Notes under the pieces: generated by a model | What the model saw: only the letters and a program-made list of their open reading frames with translations | Told to the model about the DNA's origin: nothing | The model's database searches: none | Part shown: positions 12,041 through 22,486 of the stretch, one piece after another | How the letters are laid out: every line of letters starts with the position of its first letter | How positions within the stretch are numbered: the stretch's first letter is position 1 | Assembly (NCBI GenBank): GCA_022606135.1 | Contig: JABYQN010000015.1 | Span: 372,001-436,000 of the forward strand | Direction of reading: 5' to 3' | DNA: 64,000 nucleotides | From: Fomes fomentarius | Taxonomy: Eukaryota; Basidiomycota; Agaricomycetes; Polyporales; Polyporaceae | Position numbers and translations under genes: made by a program

Positions 12041-12878
12041 TCATATTGTAGGTCTATAGGTGGGCCCGGGATGGGGTATGGTAGTTCGGGCGAGACGGAC
12101 GGTAGGCGGGATGGCGCGTTCGGATGTGCGTAGGCGGAGCAAGAGGGACAATCGGCAGGATGGGGTGTGGTGTGCGGTGATAGACTTCAATTATGCGTGG
12201 TATGTGCATGCGCGCTTGAGTTACCAAATGTGGCGAATACCCGCGCAAACGTCAGCGGGCTGTAGTACTTAGGCGGGATCGGCGTGGGGTAGTACACGAG
12301 GTATTCAAGAAAACAGTATATTCGACTATAAAATACCAAATCATATAGTCTACGCTGTATGCCAAACCGTATATACACCCTTATGTTCGTATAGTGTCCA
12401 CGATTCTTTTACTAATGCTAACTCAGGGCGGTATAGAGAAAGTAGCCCCTATAAGTCCATATTCTTTCCGTGGTGAGAGCGGTATATAGGTTGTATAGTA
12501 GGCTAGAGGTTGGAGGTATCCGCTATACTGAGTCTGCTCCTAAACCTACCTGAGGACACTATCGGACGACCGCCGTGGATGACTGGCATGCATGCACACC
12601 TCCATCGTGAGTGTTCCAAATCAACCCCGAAGAGCTCTGCTCAAGACCAATGGTCGCAGCTAGTACGTATCGGGAGCTGTACTAAGGTGGCTGGTACTAC
12701 ACAGTGAGCAGTCCGACATACAGATTTCAGTAAAGCAAGGGTTCCGCCGACGCAGGCGGCCCTTGCGAGTACTAATACACGGTTCAATCCTACACTGTAC
12801 AAGCCTTTCAATACACATCCATTCGTGGCTCGACCAAGTATGCCAGAAGTGACAAGACGTTCAACTCCATGCGGACAA
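12041..12878. other. Intergenic, AT-richer, nothing recognised
   Basis: This stretch lies downstream of the minus-strand BTB gene that ends at 12879. Several TATA-like runs occur between 12290 and 12520, without a gene to serve. Confidence 0.35.
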
Positions 12879-14045
12879 CTACGCCAACGGTGCATCCCAA
12901 TTGTCAATCGCCAATCCCACGAACTCCGGCAGCTTTCGCCAGATCTGCCTCCGTAGCTCCCTGTCGCGGTTCTGCATCCACGTCCGGCAGCCTTTGCAGA
13001 GGGATCGCTGGTTCGGCGCTGAGTACATCGTCACGAACGTGCCAATCCCTGGAGGCTGTGCCGACGGCTGGGAATAGCTGTCTACGTTGGGCATCCAGCT
13101 GTCAAGTGCGTGGTCGGACCCGACGGCGTGCGGGCCTTTGGACATTCCAGCCTGCTCGAGGATCTTGCGGATGGTGTCACCGCAGAGTGACTGAAAACCG
13201 TTCGTGTTCGAGCAGTGCTGCTGGCCCGGCGAACGCAGGAGGAGGAACGCGGTATGCGCATTCTCATTGACAAGCCTCTCTTTCATCTGGAGACAAAGGT
13301 AGAGGTCTTCGGCGGAGAGCTGCTCCATCGAGCCGTCCTTGCGCGCGAAACCGCGGGCGAGCTCGGGGCCGAGCGTGGCGGCGATGTAGAAGGCGCAGGG
13401 GAGGAGAGATGTGGTGTTTGTTAGGCGGGCAAGGTTGATGGCCCCTATTGCGTGGATCGGCTCGGGACGCCACTCGGCAGCGTTTCGTCCGTCAACCCAA
13501 GCGTCGAAGCTCGTAGTGTAGTAGGTCGTGAGGTAACTCATTGCCTGTTCGTAGAGACCTCTGAGCTCATATTTGTGATCCAATCGGATGATCGCTGAGA
13601 TGGATGCGATGTCGACCTTCAAGTTTGTAAACCTGTGAAGGTCGAGCAGTGAGTTGATAGTGGTTATGGGAAGGACAAAGAAGATTACGCACTTGAGGTT
13701 CTTACTCAGCGGATATATCAAACGGAACAAGCCCCGCAGGTCGTTCGGAGAGTCGTAAAGAGGGATGACAGGACACCCATCCACCAGCTCGGAAGGATTG
13801 GGGATGGCCTGCGCCACATCGAACATGCTTCGGAACACGGACGAGTGTTCGGCGAGGAGACCCTTGTAAACTTTGAACGCGACACCGCTTGCAACAAGGA
13901 TTATGTTTCCGTCCTCAAAACAGTAATCGCTGTCCCATTTTGCTCCTTCGACCAGCTCTGCCGCGGTAGGGGTATTGATAGTAATGGCGCTCCCCTGAGC
14001 AGTAGCTGCGTCCGTCCGCGTGCGTTTGCGCTGTGGTTCGCCCAT
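12879..14045 (-). CDS. BTB/POZ-domain protein, long C-terminal variant
   Basis: BTB paralogue of about 368 residues. Exons are 14045-13693 and 13632-12879, with a 60-base phase-2 intron that happens to be open, so reading through also gives an intact frame. The GTGCGT donor, CACAG acceptor and the conserved position favour splicing. The start at 14045 (MGEPQRKRTR) matches the basic N-termini of relatives. An in-frame ATG at 14072 is the alternative. The BTB core reads CFEDGNIILVASGVAFKVYKG, then IPLYDSPNDLRGLFRLIYPL. Exon 2 carries IIRLDHKYELRGLYEQA, IGAINLARLTNTTSLLP, KDGSMEQLSAEDLYLCLQ and a CKGCRTWMQ cysteine pair. A linker of about 60 residues before the cysteine pair is longer than in its relatives. 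Confidence 0.87.
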   Translation of the reverse strand: MGEPQRKRTRTDAATAQGSAITINTPTAAELVEGAKWDSDYCFEDGNIILVASGVAFKVYKGLLAEHSSVFRSMFDVAQAIPNPSELVDGCPVIPLYDSPNDLRGLFRLIYPLSKNLKCVIFFVLPITTINSLLDLHRFTNLKVDIASISAIIRLDHKYELRGLYEQAMSYLTTYYTTSFDAWVDGRNAAEWRPEPIHAIGAINLARLTNTTSLLPCAFYIAATLGPELARGFARKDGSMEQLSAEDLYLCLQMKERLVNENAHTAFLLLRSPGQQHCSNTNGFQSLCGDTIRKILEQAGMSKGPHAVGSDHALDSWMPNVDSYSQPSAQPPGIGTFVTMYSAPNQRSLCKGCRTWMQNRDRELRRQIWRKLPEFVGLAIDNWDAPLA

Positions 14046-14220
14046 GGCTCGTTCTCTAGATCCAGAGTCCATTTAGGATTGACGCGCCTCAAGTATCGAC
14101 GAATGACAGTGGTGGTGGTCTGGTAGAGAGGACAAAGTGATAAGCGCTACGGCGTCACGACGCCTCATGATGCGTTGGTCACGGTCACTCGTGTAACTTC
14201 TTCACAACCATCGCAACGAC
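14046..14220. promoter_or_regulatory. Shared divergent promoter of two BTB genes
   Basis: Only 175 bases separate the ATG of the minus-strand BTB gene (14045) from the ATG of the plus-strand BTB gene (14221). Both genes must draw their promoters from this short stretch. No clear TATA box is visible, and the plus-strand leader is C- and A-rich just before the ATG. Confidence 0.5.
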
Positions 14221-15335
14221 ATGGCCGAAGACGGACAGCATCCTCCGAAACGTCCACGAACGTCACCGTACGACGATGGCCACGGAACGACGGGTTCATC
14301 ATCTCATGCAACTGGCATCACGTTTACTCTCAGGCCAGAGCGTGACGGCGAATTTTGGCTAGAGGACGGGAATATAGTCTTAATTGCGCAGGACATAGGG
14401 TTCAAGGTCTACAAAGGCCTTCTCACCGCTCAGTCACCTGTATTCGGAGATATGTTCTCTGCGAAAAGCCTCCGAAGCGACGAACGGTTCGAGGGTGTCC
14501 CGGTTGCTCGGCTATTCGACTCCCCCATCGAACTTCGTCACCTCTTTCGCGTATTGCTCCCAAAGACCCAGAGGGAGTGAGTTATACCTGTCTCTGACAA
14601 TAGCGTCTTATCCTCGAACTAAATCTCTGTAGCGTCTTGAAGGACACATACGACTTGAAGACTGAATTCCACGTCATGTCGGCGCTCATCCGACTCGCAC
14701 ACAAGTATCAGATCGACGACGTCGAGAAGCGAGCCTTATCCGCACTAAGCGCAATATATACCTCGTACCGCTGGAGATGGATCCATGTTGAGACTCAATC
14801 TAGCGAGGAAGACCGCGTCTTTGCCATCGCCGCCGTCAATCTCGCCCGTCTCACCAATACGCCTTCAGTCCTCCCTTCTGCATTGTACCACTGCGCCCTA
14901 CTTGGCAGCAGGGTATTATCCGGTTTCACGCGAGAGGATGGAACAGTGGAATATCTCTCTCAAGACGACCTGGGCCGGTGCATGGACGGCATTGCGAAGC
15001 TTACCGCTGCGACTGCCGCCTCGAAGCTCTCGCTCGCTCTGTCGGCAGAACGCTCTTGCGCCGACTCGTGTGCGCAGGTGGGCCTTTGCGCAGTTGCACT
15101 TCGCTCGGTCTCTACTTCCCTCAAGGAGGACGTGCTGCATTTCCATGCCCCGCCCGACGCTCTCGGCGGGGAGAATGAGCACTGGACTGGAGTGGGAGTC
15201 TGTGACAGATGCGTGGCTAAGCTCGAGCACGAACAGGGCATCATGCTCGATAACATCTGGAAGCGCCTTCCGGAGATCTTTGGTATTCAAGGTCTAGAAG
15301 GTGCTTGGCCTGGAGGTGTTCATCTCTCGCAATAG
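14221..15335 (+). CDS. BTB/POZ-domain protein
   Basis: The cleanest member of the local BTB family, about 352 residues. Exons are 14221-14576 and 14633-15335, with a 56-base phase-2 intron (GTGAGT...GTAG). The N-terminus has PPKRPRT, a possible nuclear localisation signal shared by the family. The BTB core reads FWLEDGNIVLIAQDIGFKVY, then LLTAQSPVFGDMF, then VARLFDSPIELRHLFRVLLP. Exon 2 carries LIRLAHKYQIDDVEKRAL, IAAVNLARLTNTPSVLPSAL, REDGTVEYLSQDDLGRCMDG and a CDRCVAKLE cysteine pair. It ends in LPEIFGIQGLEGAW. It is divergent from the BTB gene ending at 12879 and shares its promoter region. Confidence 0.9.
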
Positions 15336-15471
15336 CTGGTAAGAGAGAATGATTCCGTCGTTGATATATCGTGATTCTCATGATCACACACTGTAGCCAA
15401 GCTGCTATATTCCGATCACGGAAACCTCTGGTGCTGCAGAGTCCAGAGTACTCTCTGCTCTGTCTACTGCT

Positions 15472-16741
15472 TCACCGCCCTCCCTTTCCCAGCAATTTGG
15501 CGATTTCCTCGAGGTTCGGTCTAACAAGCTTGTCGTCCTCGTTATTTTTCAACAACGTCTCCCCATTCGGACCCCCCTTGACTCCTTGATAATCCTTCGC
15601 CCGCATCCACGACTCGAGCGTGTACCCGTTCGGGTTGACCTTCCGTAGCCAGTCGAAGTCGCGCTTGATCACGTCGTCACGCCACAGGGACCAGAACCCG
15701 CTGAAGTTCTCCCGCCACGTCGTCGAGCCATCCCCGTACGGTCTCTCGTTTGCGACGGGATAGTCGGTGCGCAGCCAGAGTTTGAACCAGTCGTCGAGCG
15801 ACTGGCGGAGGTGCTCGGCTTTCTGGCCGGTCACTTCCGTGAAGGTTGCGACGAGGCGGTCCCAGTTGACCCAGTCAGTCGCGATCTCGAGGTCTTTGCC
15901 GGACGTCTCCTCGCGGTGGTCGAAGGAGTATCGAGCGAAGAAGCCGAGGTCCTCGAGCGCGATCATGGGGATGTGTCCGTCCTGGATCGGGGACGCGAAG
16001 ACGTAGGTGCCGTCGGGTCGTTGGCCGATGGGGCCGAACATGAACTATGTATCGTCGTCAGCATGTTCTGGTGGAGAGTGGTGGTTGGACGTACATTCTC
16101 GAGCATCTCCATGTACGGCCCAGAGGTAACGACGCTCCATGACATTTCTGTATCGCTGACAGCCGATGGCTGTGCCTTCATCCATTCTGCGACCCTTCCC
16201 TTACCGTCGTAGTGTCCGACCTCGTAAGTGGGATCATATCCACCCTTCTGCTCATAAGTATGTTCAGTACACAGCCGCTCCTGATATCGCTGTCGCTGAC
16301 CTTGAATGCGTAGTCTAGGTTGCTCCAGATGTAGTGTCGAACCGTCTTTGCCTGCTTAGCGAGCTCGAAGATGCGCATTCCCGCCAGATTCTCTTTGGCT
16401 TCCCCGACTGTGAATCCATCGGTGTTGTTCCACACGCCCCACACGCCTTGCAGCGCAGCGAGTACGGAGGGGAAGTCGTCGAATGCGCCTAATGTGGTGC
16501 ATGCACGTGAGTTGAGTTTGCATTCCCATGACAAGGGTGGGTATACGGCACCTTTGACGACCTCGACGCCCATTGCTTCTAGTTCTTTCGCGCGACGCCC
16601 GTTTGGGTCGCGGGTCAGCGCTCGGACGCCGTACGGAGAAGGCGAGCCGTCTGCGGCAGGTCCGAGTAACTTGTCAATCACAGCGAGGCCCTGTGCGCCG
16701 GTAGCACCGATGACGAGGATGGTCTTCTTTTCGGTGGTCAT
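15472..16741 (-). CDS. NmrA-like NAD(P)-binding protein
   Basis: NmrA-like atypical SDR of about 367 residues. Members bind NAD(P) and act either as redox sensors in nitrogen control or as oxidoreductases. Exons are 16741-16552, 16488-16301, 16247-16095 and 16044-15472, with consistent GT-AG junctions. The Rossmann motif GATGAQGLAVIDKLL is at residues 11-25. AFDDFPSVLAALQGVWGVWNNT is the family's second-strand region, and HYIWSNLDYAFK and a GKGRVAEWMK segment follow. The long C-terminal exon (MFGPIGQRPDGTYVFASP, then ALEDLGFFARYSFDH) is typical of the fungal NmrA family. I chose the ATG at 16741 because it opens directly onto the Rossmann fold. A TATATAA lies about 50 bases upstream. A role in nitrogen repression is not implied by sequence alone. 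Confidence 0.88.
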
Positions 16742-16788
16742 AGTCGTTGTCGACGAGTTGTGGTAGGAGAGTGCCCGTCCTCCACTAG

Positions 16789-16795
16789 TTATATA
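16789..16795 (-). promoter_or_regulatory. TATA box of the NmrA-like gene
   Basis: TATATAA on the minus strand, about 48 bases before the ATG at 16741. The spacing suits a promoter with a very short leader. Confidence 0.5.
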
Positions 16796-16826
16796 CCTCA
16801 CATCTGACTCGGGGATGCACCGGGCT

Positions 16827-16901
16827 TCTGCCCGCCTGCTTAGCAGCGCAATCTGCCCACCTGCTTAGCAGCGCAATCTGCCCGCTTGCTTAGCAGCGCA
16901 G
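16827..16901. repeat. 25-bp tandem repeat, three copies
   Basis: Three adjacent 25-base units start at 16827, 16852 and 16877. Each begins TCTGCCC and ends in TGCTTAGCAGCGCA. The units differ at only two or three positions. TGCTTAGCA is itself an imperfect palindrome. The array lies just upstream of the NmrA-like promoter. Confidence 0.85.
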
Positions 16902-17156
16902 TATACCCATATAGCTCTGCGTGTGATTCTTGTGTAGATGTAGCTCGGTTTCGCTGCGTTCCCCGTATGATTTGTGTCATCTCGCAGTGGTCGATGCCCG
17001 ACTTTGGTCATAAATCATAGTAGAAGGGATAACGGATGTATCAGGACTGACTGCGCTACCATAAACTTCGATAAGCTATCTCCCTCGGTGGTCCCTGTCA
17101 CTATACGTCTAAGTGAAGGATGTGGTCATCTGATGAATCCTCGGTCAGATGGAACC

Positions 17157-17800
17157 TCACAACTTGAACTCTCCGCCCATGTGAGCCAGAGGCAGACCAT
17201 TGTCCGAAGGCTGCAGCCCATCTAACACCTTGAGCTGCTATGAGACTGCTTGCTCAGGGGTCTCCAGGACGATCGACGACCCGATTTTCTTGAAGTCGTC
17301 CGCCGCTCGAGAGACAATGACTACAGAGTCCCAAATTCAACACAGCCACGGTGAGCATTCAGTGTTCACAGATTGATCATGGTTCTCGATGGGTACTCAC
17401 CAGGCCCTTCCATCGTCCATCGTCGCAGTGGTATCAACCAACCCCGGACTGAGAGACACCACGACGAAGCCCTCGTCCCTGAGTTTGAGAGCCCACTTGG
17501 TCGTCGCGATGAGCGCGGCAGCCTTCGTCATATGATATGCGGACATGTCCTGCTTGTAAGACGGTCTTACTATCCGCACCTCCAGTGCTGACCACGACGA
17601 TCTTCTTCAAGAGGGCGGAGGACGCACGGAGGAGGGGCAGGAAGGCGGAGATGCTGTGTACAAATCCGAGCGCGTTGATCTTACACTATGAGGGAATGGG
17701 GTGTTAGATCTGTCATGCTGTTTGTGGGATTGCGACGTACCGCATTACTGAATTCACGTCGGGCTCGTCTATGTTCTTGCTGCGAGGTCATTAGACGATC
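17157..17800 (-). pseudogene. Short-chain dehydrogenase pseudogene
   Basis: Decayed paralogue of the SDR at 1759-2930. On the minus strand the exon block KINALGFVHSISAFLPLL then KKIVVVSTG is followed, after a frameshift, by MSAYHMTKAAALIATTKWAL, which keeps the YxxxK active site. It continues into GFVVVSLSPGLVDTTATMDDG. The last exon reads SSIVLETPEQAVS, then a TAG, then QLKVLDGLQPSDNGLPLAHMGG, closely matching the C-terminus of the intact gene. The Rossmann exon is not recognisable upstream. One frameshift, one stop and a lost N-terminus make it non-functional. Confidence 0.82.
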
Positions 17801-18427
17801 AGACTGGACGTTGTTCAGAGTGATGGAGGGACGAGTGCTTACTAGTGGTCGAAGCCGAGATGTATGTCTACTCTCTCATTGCAGAATAATGCACTCCTCG
17901 AGTCGGCTTCAACTACACATCCAAGCGTAGTACCGGGTACGGTTGCATCAACAGACCTTGGTGCTTTGCACCCTTCGCCATGGCATGCTGTTGGGATGCG
18001 AGGCACCACTCAAATCATGCACTGAGCGTTGTTGACACTGACGAGCCTCCTGACGTTTTTACGTGTGTACTAGGATAATTCATACCTTGAAACCGAACGT
18101 TTACCCGGGACTGCTTAGCCTTGTGGCAAGTGCTGACGTCTAAGGTGCATAGTCCGAGCTCGTGCCTCTGCTCATATTCCACTTACTCTTAGACTGTCAT
18201 GCTATGTGGTGTGTCCAATAGGAGTGCACCTCCATCGGATGTCCTGCTCTTTGACGCGTCCCTCAGGCTCTAATTGACATTTCGATGGGCGCTCCGAGTC
18301 ATGAACGGACCCTCTATCGCCGTGCTTGCGGGTCGGTCGAGACAGGCTTCTATACGCGTCCGATAGCACCGGCTGAGTCTGAAATAATCGCTCTTCCCAG
18401 AATCCACGGGACGTCACGAATGGTGAG
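17801..18427. other. Intergenic, upstream of DUF6533 gene
   Basis: About 18140-18470 of this stretch is repeated with divergence at about 21400-21730, as part of a tandem duplication of the membrane-protein locus. A fragment reading M-A-K-G near 17979 on the minus strand does not extend the SDR pseudogene. Confidence 0.5.
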
Positions 18428-18434
18428 TATAAAG
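18428..18434 (+). promoter_or_regulatory. TATA box of the DUF6533 gene
   Basis: TATAAAG lies 98 bases before the ATG at 18526. The matching position in the duplicated flank (about 21677-21683) reads AATAGAAAG, so the box is lost there. Confidence 0.5.
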
Positions 18435-18525
18435 GCCTCTACCCGAGGACCCTGGCAAGCTCGCGCGGTTCCGCTCCTTGATCATCCCCCCCCATCTCAA
18501 TGCTCCCTGGGCCATTGAGAACAAC

Positions 18526-19961
18526 ATGGATGCGTTCACCAAATATGCGAACTCCAGGGATGTCAGCTACAGCGAGGTGGCATGCGTGACAGTCCTCACC
18601 TGGGACGTCCTGATCATGTTCTCGGAGGAGGTGAGTAAACGTACACAGATCTAGCTGGGGACTGGGAAGGGCAATCCCTGATCGGTGATTGTACCAGATC
18701 GACTTGATCTGGAAGTGAGAATGTTCGTGCCCGTACGATCTCGCTTACGCTGATGCATCGTACCTCTTGAAGACGCGCGTGGACACCCGCAAAAGCGATG
18801 TACTTCATCGCTCGGTACATGCCATGGTTGGTGCAATTGTGAGTGCTTGACTTCAAGCTACTGTCTCTACCTTATGCTGATCTGGGCTTCTCAGAGCCCT
18901 CCTGGCGATTAACGTCAACGGAACCACTGGTTTGACCTTCACTTCCCAGCAATGCGCGACCTGGCAGATTGTCCAAGGGATCCTCCTACAGGTCATTGTC
19001 ACCACAGTAGACGTGATCCTTGTCACTCGCGGTGCGTTACATGCAGCTTTCGCTTGTCACCGGAATTCATAGTTTGCTTGTAGTCTACGCATTGTTCAGC
19101 AGAAACCATATTCTCCTCATAGCGCTGGGAAGCCTATTCCTCCTTGAGATTGCGTCTCTCTGCTATATCGTCGCAATCGTGACCCCACGCCTCACTTACA
19201 ATGATGAATGCTACGTCACCTCCAGTCCTTCGATCTTCCAGTACTACTGGTAAGTTCCATACTACTCTGTTCAGTCGTTGAGCGCCGTGAACTGAGCAGG
19301 ATCTGTTCGCTCGTTCCTCATAGGATCATCTCTCTCACATTTGAGACGCTGCTATTCGCACTCACAATTGCAAAATTTCTCGATGCCCTCAAGCAAGGGT
19401 GGGGCATGGGCCCAATCATGCAGCAGTTTGTCACAGACGGGACATGGGCGTATGCTCTAATATTCGTCGTGATGCTCATCAATATGATGATGTACAAATA
19501 CGTGCACTCAACGCTCACGGGCATATGCTACACGTACGTCACTTCTCTCGTTTCTCCCTCGCTCCGTTCAAGCTTCGCCTCTGATTGTTACTTCGACTAC
19601 ACTAGGTGGCTACTGGTCGTCCTATCATTTGCAGTGCGTCATCGTTCACCCTAGCCTAGCTGTCTCCGAAATAACGTTGCGTTTGAAGGGCTCTCGACTT
19701 GTACTCAACCCGCGACGCACTTCGGCATCGTTCGAGTTACGCGATGTGGAATTAGAATTATCTCGGCTCTCCTCCATGCGCACATCGTCGCTGTCGCGAT
19801 TGCAATCCGACTCGGACTCGGACATGGCGCCCGGAATCCTGGTGACAATCGAGCGGATCACCGACGGTAAGTGCCACGTCGTCTCCTCGAGATCATTCGG
19901 GAGTTTTCTCGGTGATGCCCACTGACGCGCGGGCTTAGAGCCAGATTGGGAGAAAGTATGA
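18526..19961 (+). CDS. DUF6533-type multi-pass membrane protein
   Basis: Predicted seven-helix-like integral membrane protein of about 309 residues, of unknown function and a large family in Agaricomycetes. I read nine exons: 18526-18630, 18698-18714, 18773-18838, 18895-19031, 19084-19249, 19324-19533, 19606-19633, 19689-19866 and 19939-19961. All phases close to a stop at 19959-19961. The N-terminus (YSEVACVTVLTWDVLIMFSE, then IDLIWK, then ARYMPWLVQL) is the DUF6533 signature region. Hydrophobic segments follow: GILLQVIVTTVDVILV, LLIALGSLFLLEIASLCYIVAIV, LIFVVMLINMMMYKYV and WLLVVLSFA. A SRLVLNPR motif marks the start of a Ser/Arg-rich cytoplasmic tail. A partial second copy follows at 21745-22090. 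Confidence 0.82.
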
Positions 19962-20099
19962 AATTGGCGTTCTTGGTCCCCCTTAATGTGCACGCTCGAC
20001 GTGTAGCATTAAGAAGATCTTGCTGTAGCTATACGGTTAGTGCCCTCGATTGCGCTAATGCGTAGACTGATTGTTGACCGAGGTCCCTTCCAGAGTTGT

Positions 20100-20292
20100 G
20101 CTAATGAACTTTGTATCCGCCTGGGATATTGTCCAAGTGCCGTATCAGGCACTATGGGCATGGCCATCGCGTCCTCGCCTGCAACGCTGTTCTGGCAGCC
20201 TTTGCCGAGCCTTTCATGGCATCGCGTTTCGTCAACGTTGCACAAGCGCATAGGATTGAGCCGGGAGGGCTCTTCACACACGGGAGTGCATC
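20100..20292 (+). pseudogene. Aspartic-protease exon relic
   Basis: The stretch matches, with many changes, exon 5 of the protease at 22487-24337. It shows GGCATGGCC followed by the CATCGCGTCCTCGC stretch, then a TTCTGGCAGCCTTTGCC block. Next come GTTGCACAAGCGCA and a GAGCCGGGAGGGCTCTTCAC segment, the equivalents of the [14 protein letters not shown] coding block. It is frameshifted and lacks both catalytic motifs. It sits between the intact DUF6533 gene and its crippled copy, about 2 kb from the intact protease. Confidence 0.7.
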
Positions 20293-21744
20293 GTGGTGCA
20301 TCCTGTTGCGCGAAGTCGCCTCTACAAAGTCAGTTTGTCAGTCGTTGACAAGCTACTCACTCAGGCCATCCGCTCACACATCATTCGTAGTGTAGCGCGG
20401 GCGTACCTACTCGTACATCAGTTGTGCGAGCTCGACGTGTAGTAAAGACCCCGGTAACCGCAGCGCCATGTATTAGAATGCCGGCTCTGGGCAACGCATG
20501 CGAACTCGGCAGGGTAATCTGAATATTTTGTTCGGGGCTTATAAGACCTCGAGTTGAGACGGTGTAGGCTCGGAGTCGAGGATGAAACTACTGCTGCCTA
20601 GCCACGAGACTCTGACTCTTTATTGTGGGCCCACTTAGACACGTAACACAGAGAACTTTGAGTGCTCCGTCGGGCGGTATGCGAGCCGTTGAGGCCCCTA
20701 CTAGTAGCCTGAGGCAATCATGACCTGCTTCGTTCGCTATCATCTGCTCATATATTGGAGGGTATAGTAGTGTGTTGCTCCATACGCTCACCAGTATTGA
20801 CTGAGCACTACGATGTCGTGCAAGATGTAAGTATATACAAGGATGCCAAGTCTCTCGGCGAAGTGACTGGGAGAGAATGGGCGTTTAGACTACCCAAATA
20901 GGATACGCCTAAGGTGTCTTAAACGCCTACGCGCCTTGTTCCTGTCCATCTTCACTGCCATTTCTCCTGTGACTGTTGGTGACTCTTGAATGCGTGGAAG
21001 TATCTCAAAGCTGACACAAGATGGCTCTTGAAGCCTTCCGAGCCCTTACACTCTGTTCAAGTTCATGTCGAGAGCTTGGCACTACCTGTGTCAACATCGT
21101 TCGTCGTACCGAGCGCAACAAATGCCAGTGTGTGCTCGCTCAAGCGACATCTGGACAGTCCAGTGCGATATTTGCCGGTGGTATCATGACAGGAAGGTAA
21201 CCTCGCGCGGGGTGTGTCGCATATTGATGTCAACGGTGAGTCACCGTATCCGTCCTGCCTCTGTCCGCTTGTACTGTACGGCTCCTCGCTCCGCCGCCCA
21301 CTCGTGCACTTCTCTTCCCGTGTGCTACGTCGTTTTGTGGAGATTGAATAACTAAGCCCCGGGTATGGTATGCTCAGCGTTACCTGAAGTGCTGAGGTGC
21401 GTACTTCGTGATCGTGCTTCTCCTCAAATCCCACTTACTCCTGGACTTCGTATTCCATACAGTTATGTGGCGTGTCGTTTCGGATACTGTCTAGCAAGAG
21501 TGCGTCGCTTTCGGAACTCCGAGTCAGGCCCCCTGATAGGCGCTTTGAGACGTGAACGGACCCTCCATTGCCTTACTTGAGCGGATATGCAGAGTTTCCG
21601 ACCCTCCCGTCTCCGGTGGTACCGGCCAAAAAGTTGGAGATTTGCTCTTTCCGCCCCTGAACGCCTCGTGAAGTGAATAGAAAGGCCTCTACGAGTGGAC
21701 CGTGGTGAGGGTGCACGCTCCCGCTCTTGTCCACGCCCCATCTT
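20293..21744. other. Non-coding, partly duplicated flank
   Basis: No intact gene. About 21400-21730 resembles the DUF6533 upstream flank at 18140-18470, including shared words such as ATTCC-ACTTACTC and GTGAACGGACCCTC-type blocks. The rest holds nothing that I recognise. Confidence 0.5.
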
Positions 21745-22090
21745 CTGCTGTACAAGTACGTGCACTCAATGTTCATGGGGATGCTACACGTACGTTTCCT
21801 CCTCGCTCCGGTCAAGCTTCGCCTCTGATTATAACTTGGACTACACTGGTTGGCCATCTGTTCTAGTTATCTCCGAACTGCCAGATGAATCCATGCAACA
21901 TGGAATTGTTCCGTATCTCCTCCATGCGTACATTGTCGCTGTCGTAATCGCAATCCGACACGACGCCCGGCAACCGGGTTACAATCGAGCGGGTCACAGA
22001 TGGTAAGTGCTCACGTCGTCTTCTCTAAGTGATTCACAAGTATCCCTGGTGACGACCACTGACGCACGGCTAGATTGGGAGATTGGCGCT
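21745..22090 (+). pseudogene. Truncated DUF6533 copy
   Basis: This matches the 3' third of the DUF6533 gene (19490-19960). It shares AGTACGTGCACTCAA, the splice donor ACACGTACGT, GTCAAGCTTCGCCTCTGATT, GACTACACT-GG, and the tail with GTTACAATCGAGCGG and GATGGTAAGTG. The upstream flank of the same locus joins directly before it, so exons 1 to most of 6 are missing. Frameshifts are present. Its 3' flank also matches the intact locus around 19990-20080. Confidence 0.75.
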
Positions 22091-22486
22091 TGGTGCGGAG
22101 CTATGTGTGTATAGCATTAAGAACATCCTTCTCCAACAACGATACGGTCGGTACCCTTGATCGCGCTTATGAGCAGACCCATCGCTGAGCGAGCTATCTT
22201 CGCTACGTATAGGGCACACTTCTTGCCTTCATGATGAATATATGACGCCTACGAAGCCACTCATTAAGCTCTCAGAAGTTCTACGTTTGGCACACCGACA
22301 CCCAATTGTGCGTCGTGCCTCACCCTGATGTTGCGCAGTAATTATCTTTGGAGCATGAAGCGCTGCGCAGCACTGCATACCCCTCTTCAACCTTGACCGT
22401 CATCCTTCTGTCCGTTCCCTTCCTCGCGCTCTCTTCTCACATCCTCTCCCTACATCTTCGTCGGCTCCGGAGCCCATCTCACGACC

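Noticed and set aside
16827..16901. CRISPR-like array
   Set aside because: Direct adjacent units with no spacers, in a eukaryotic genome.
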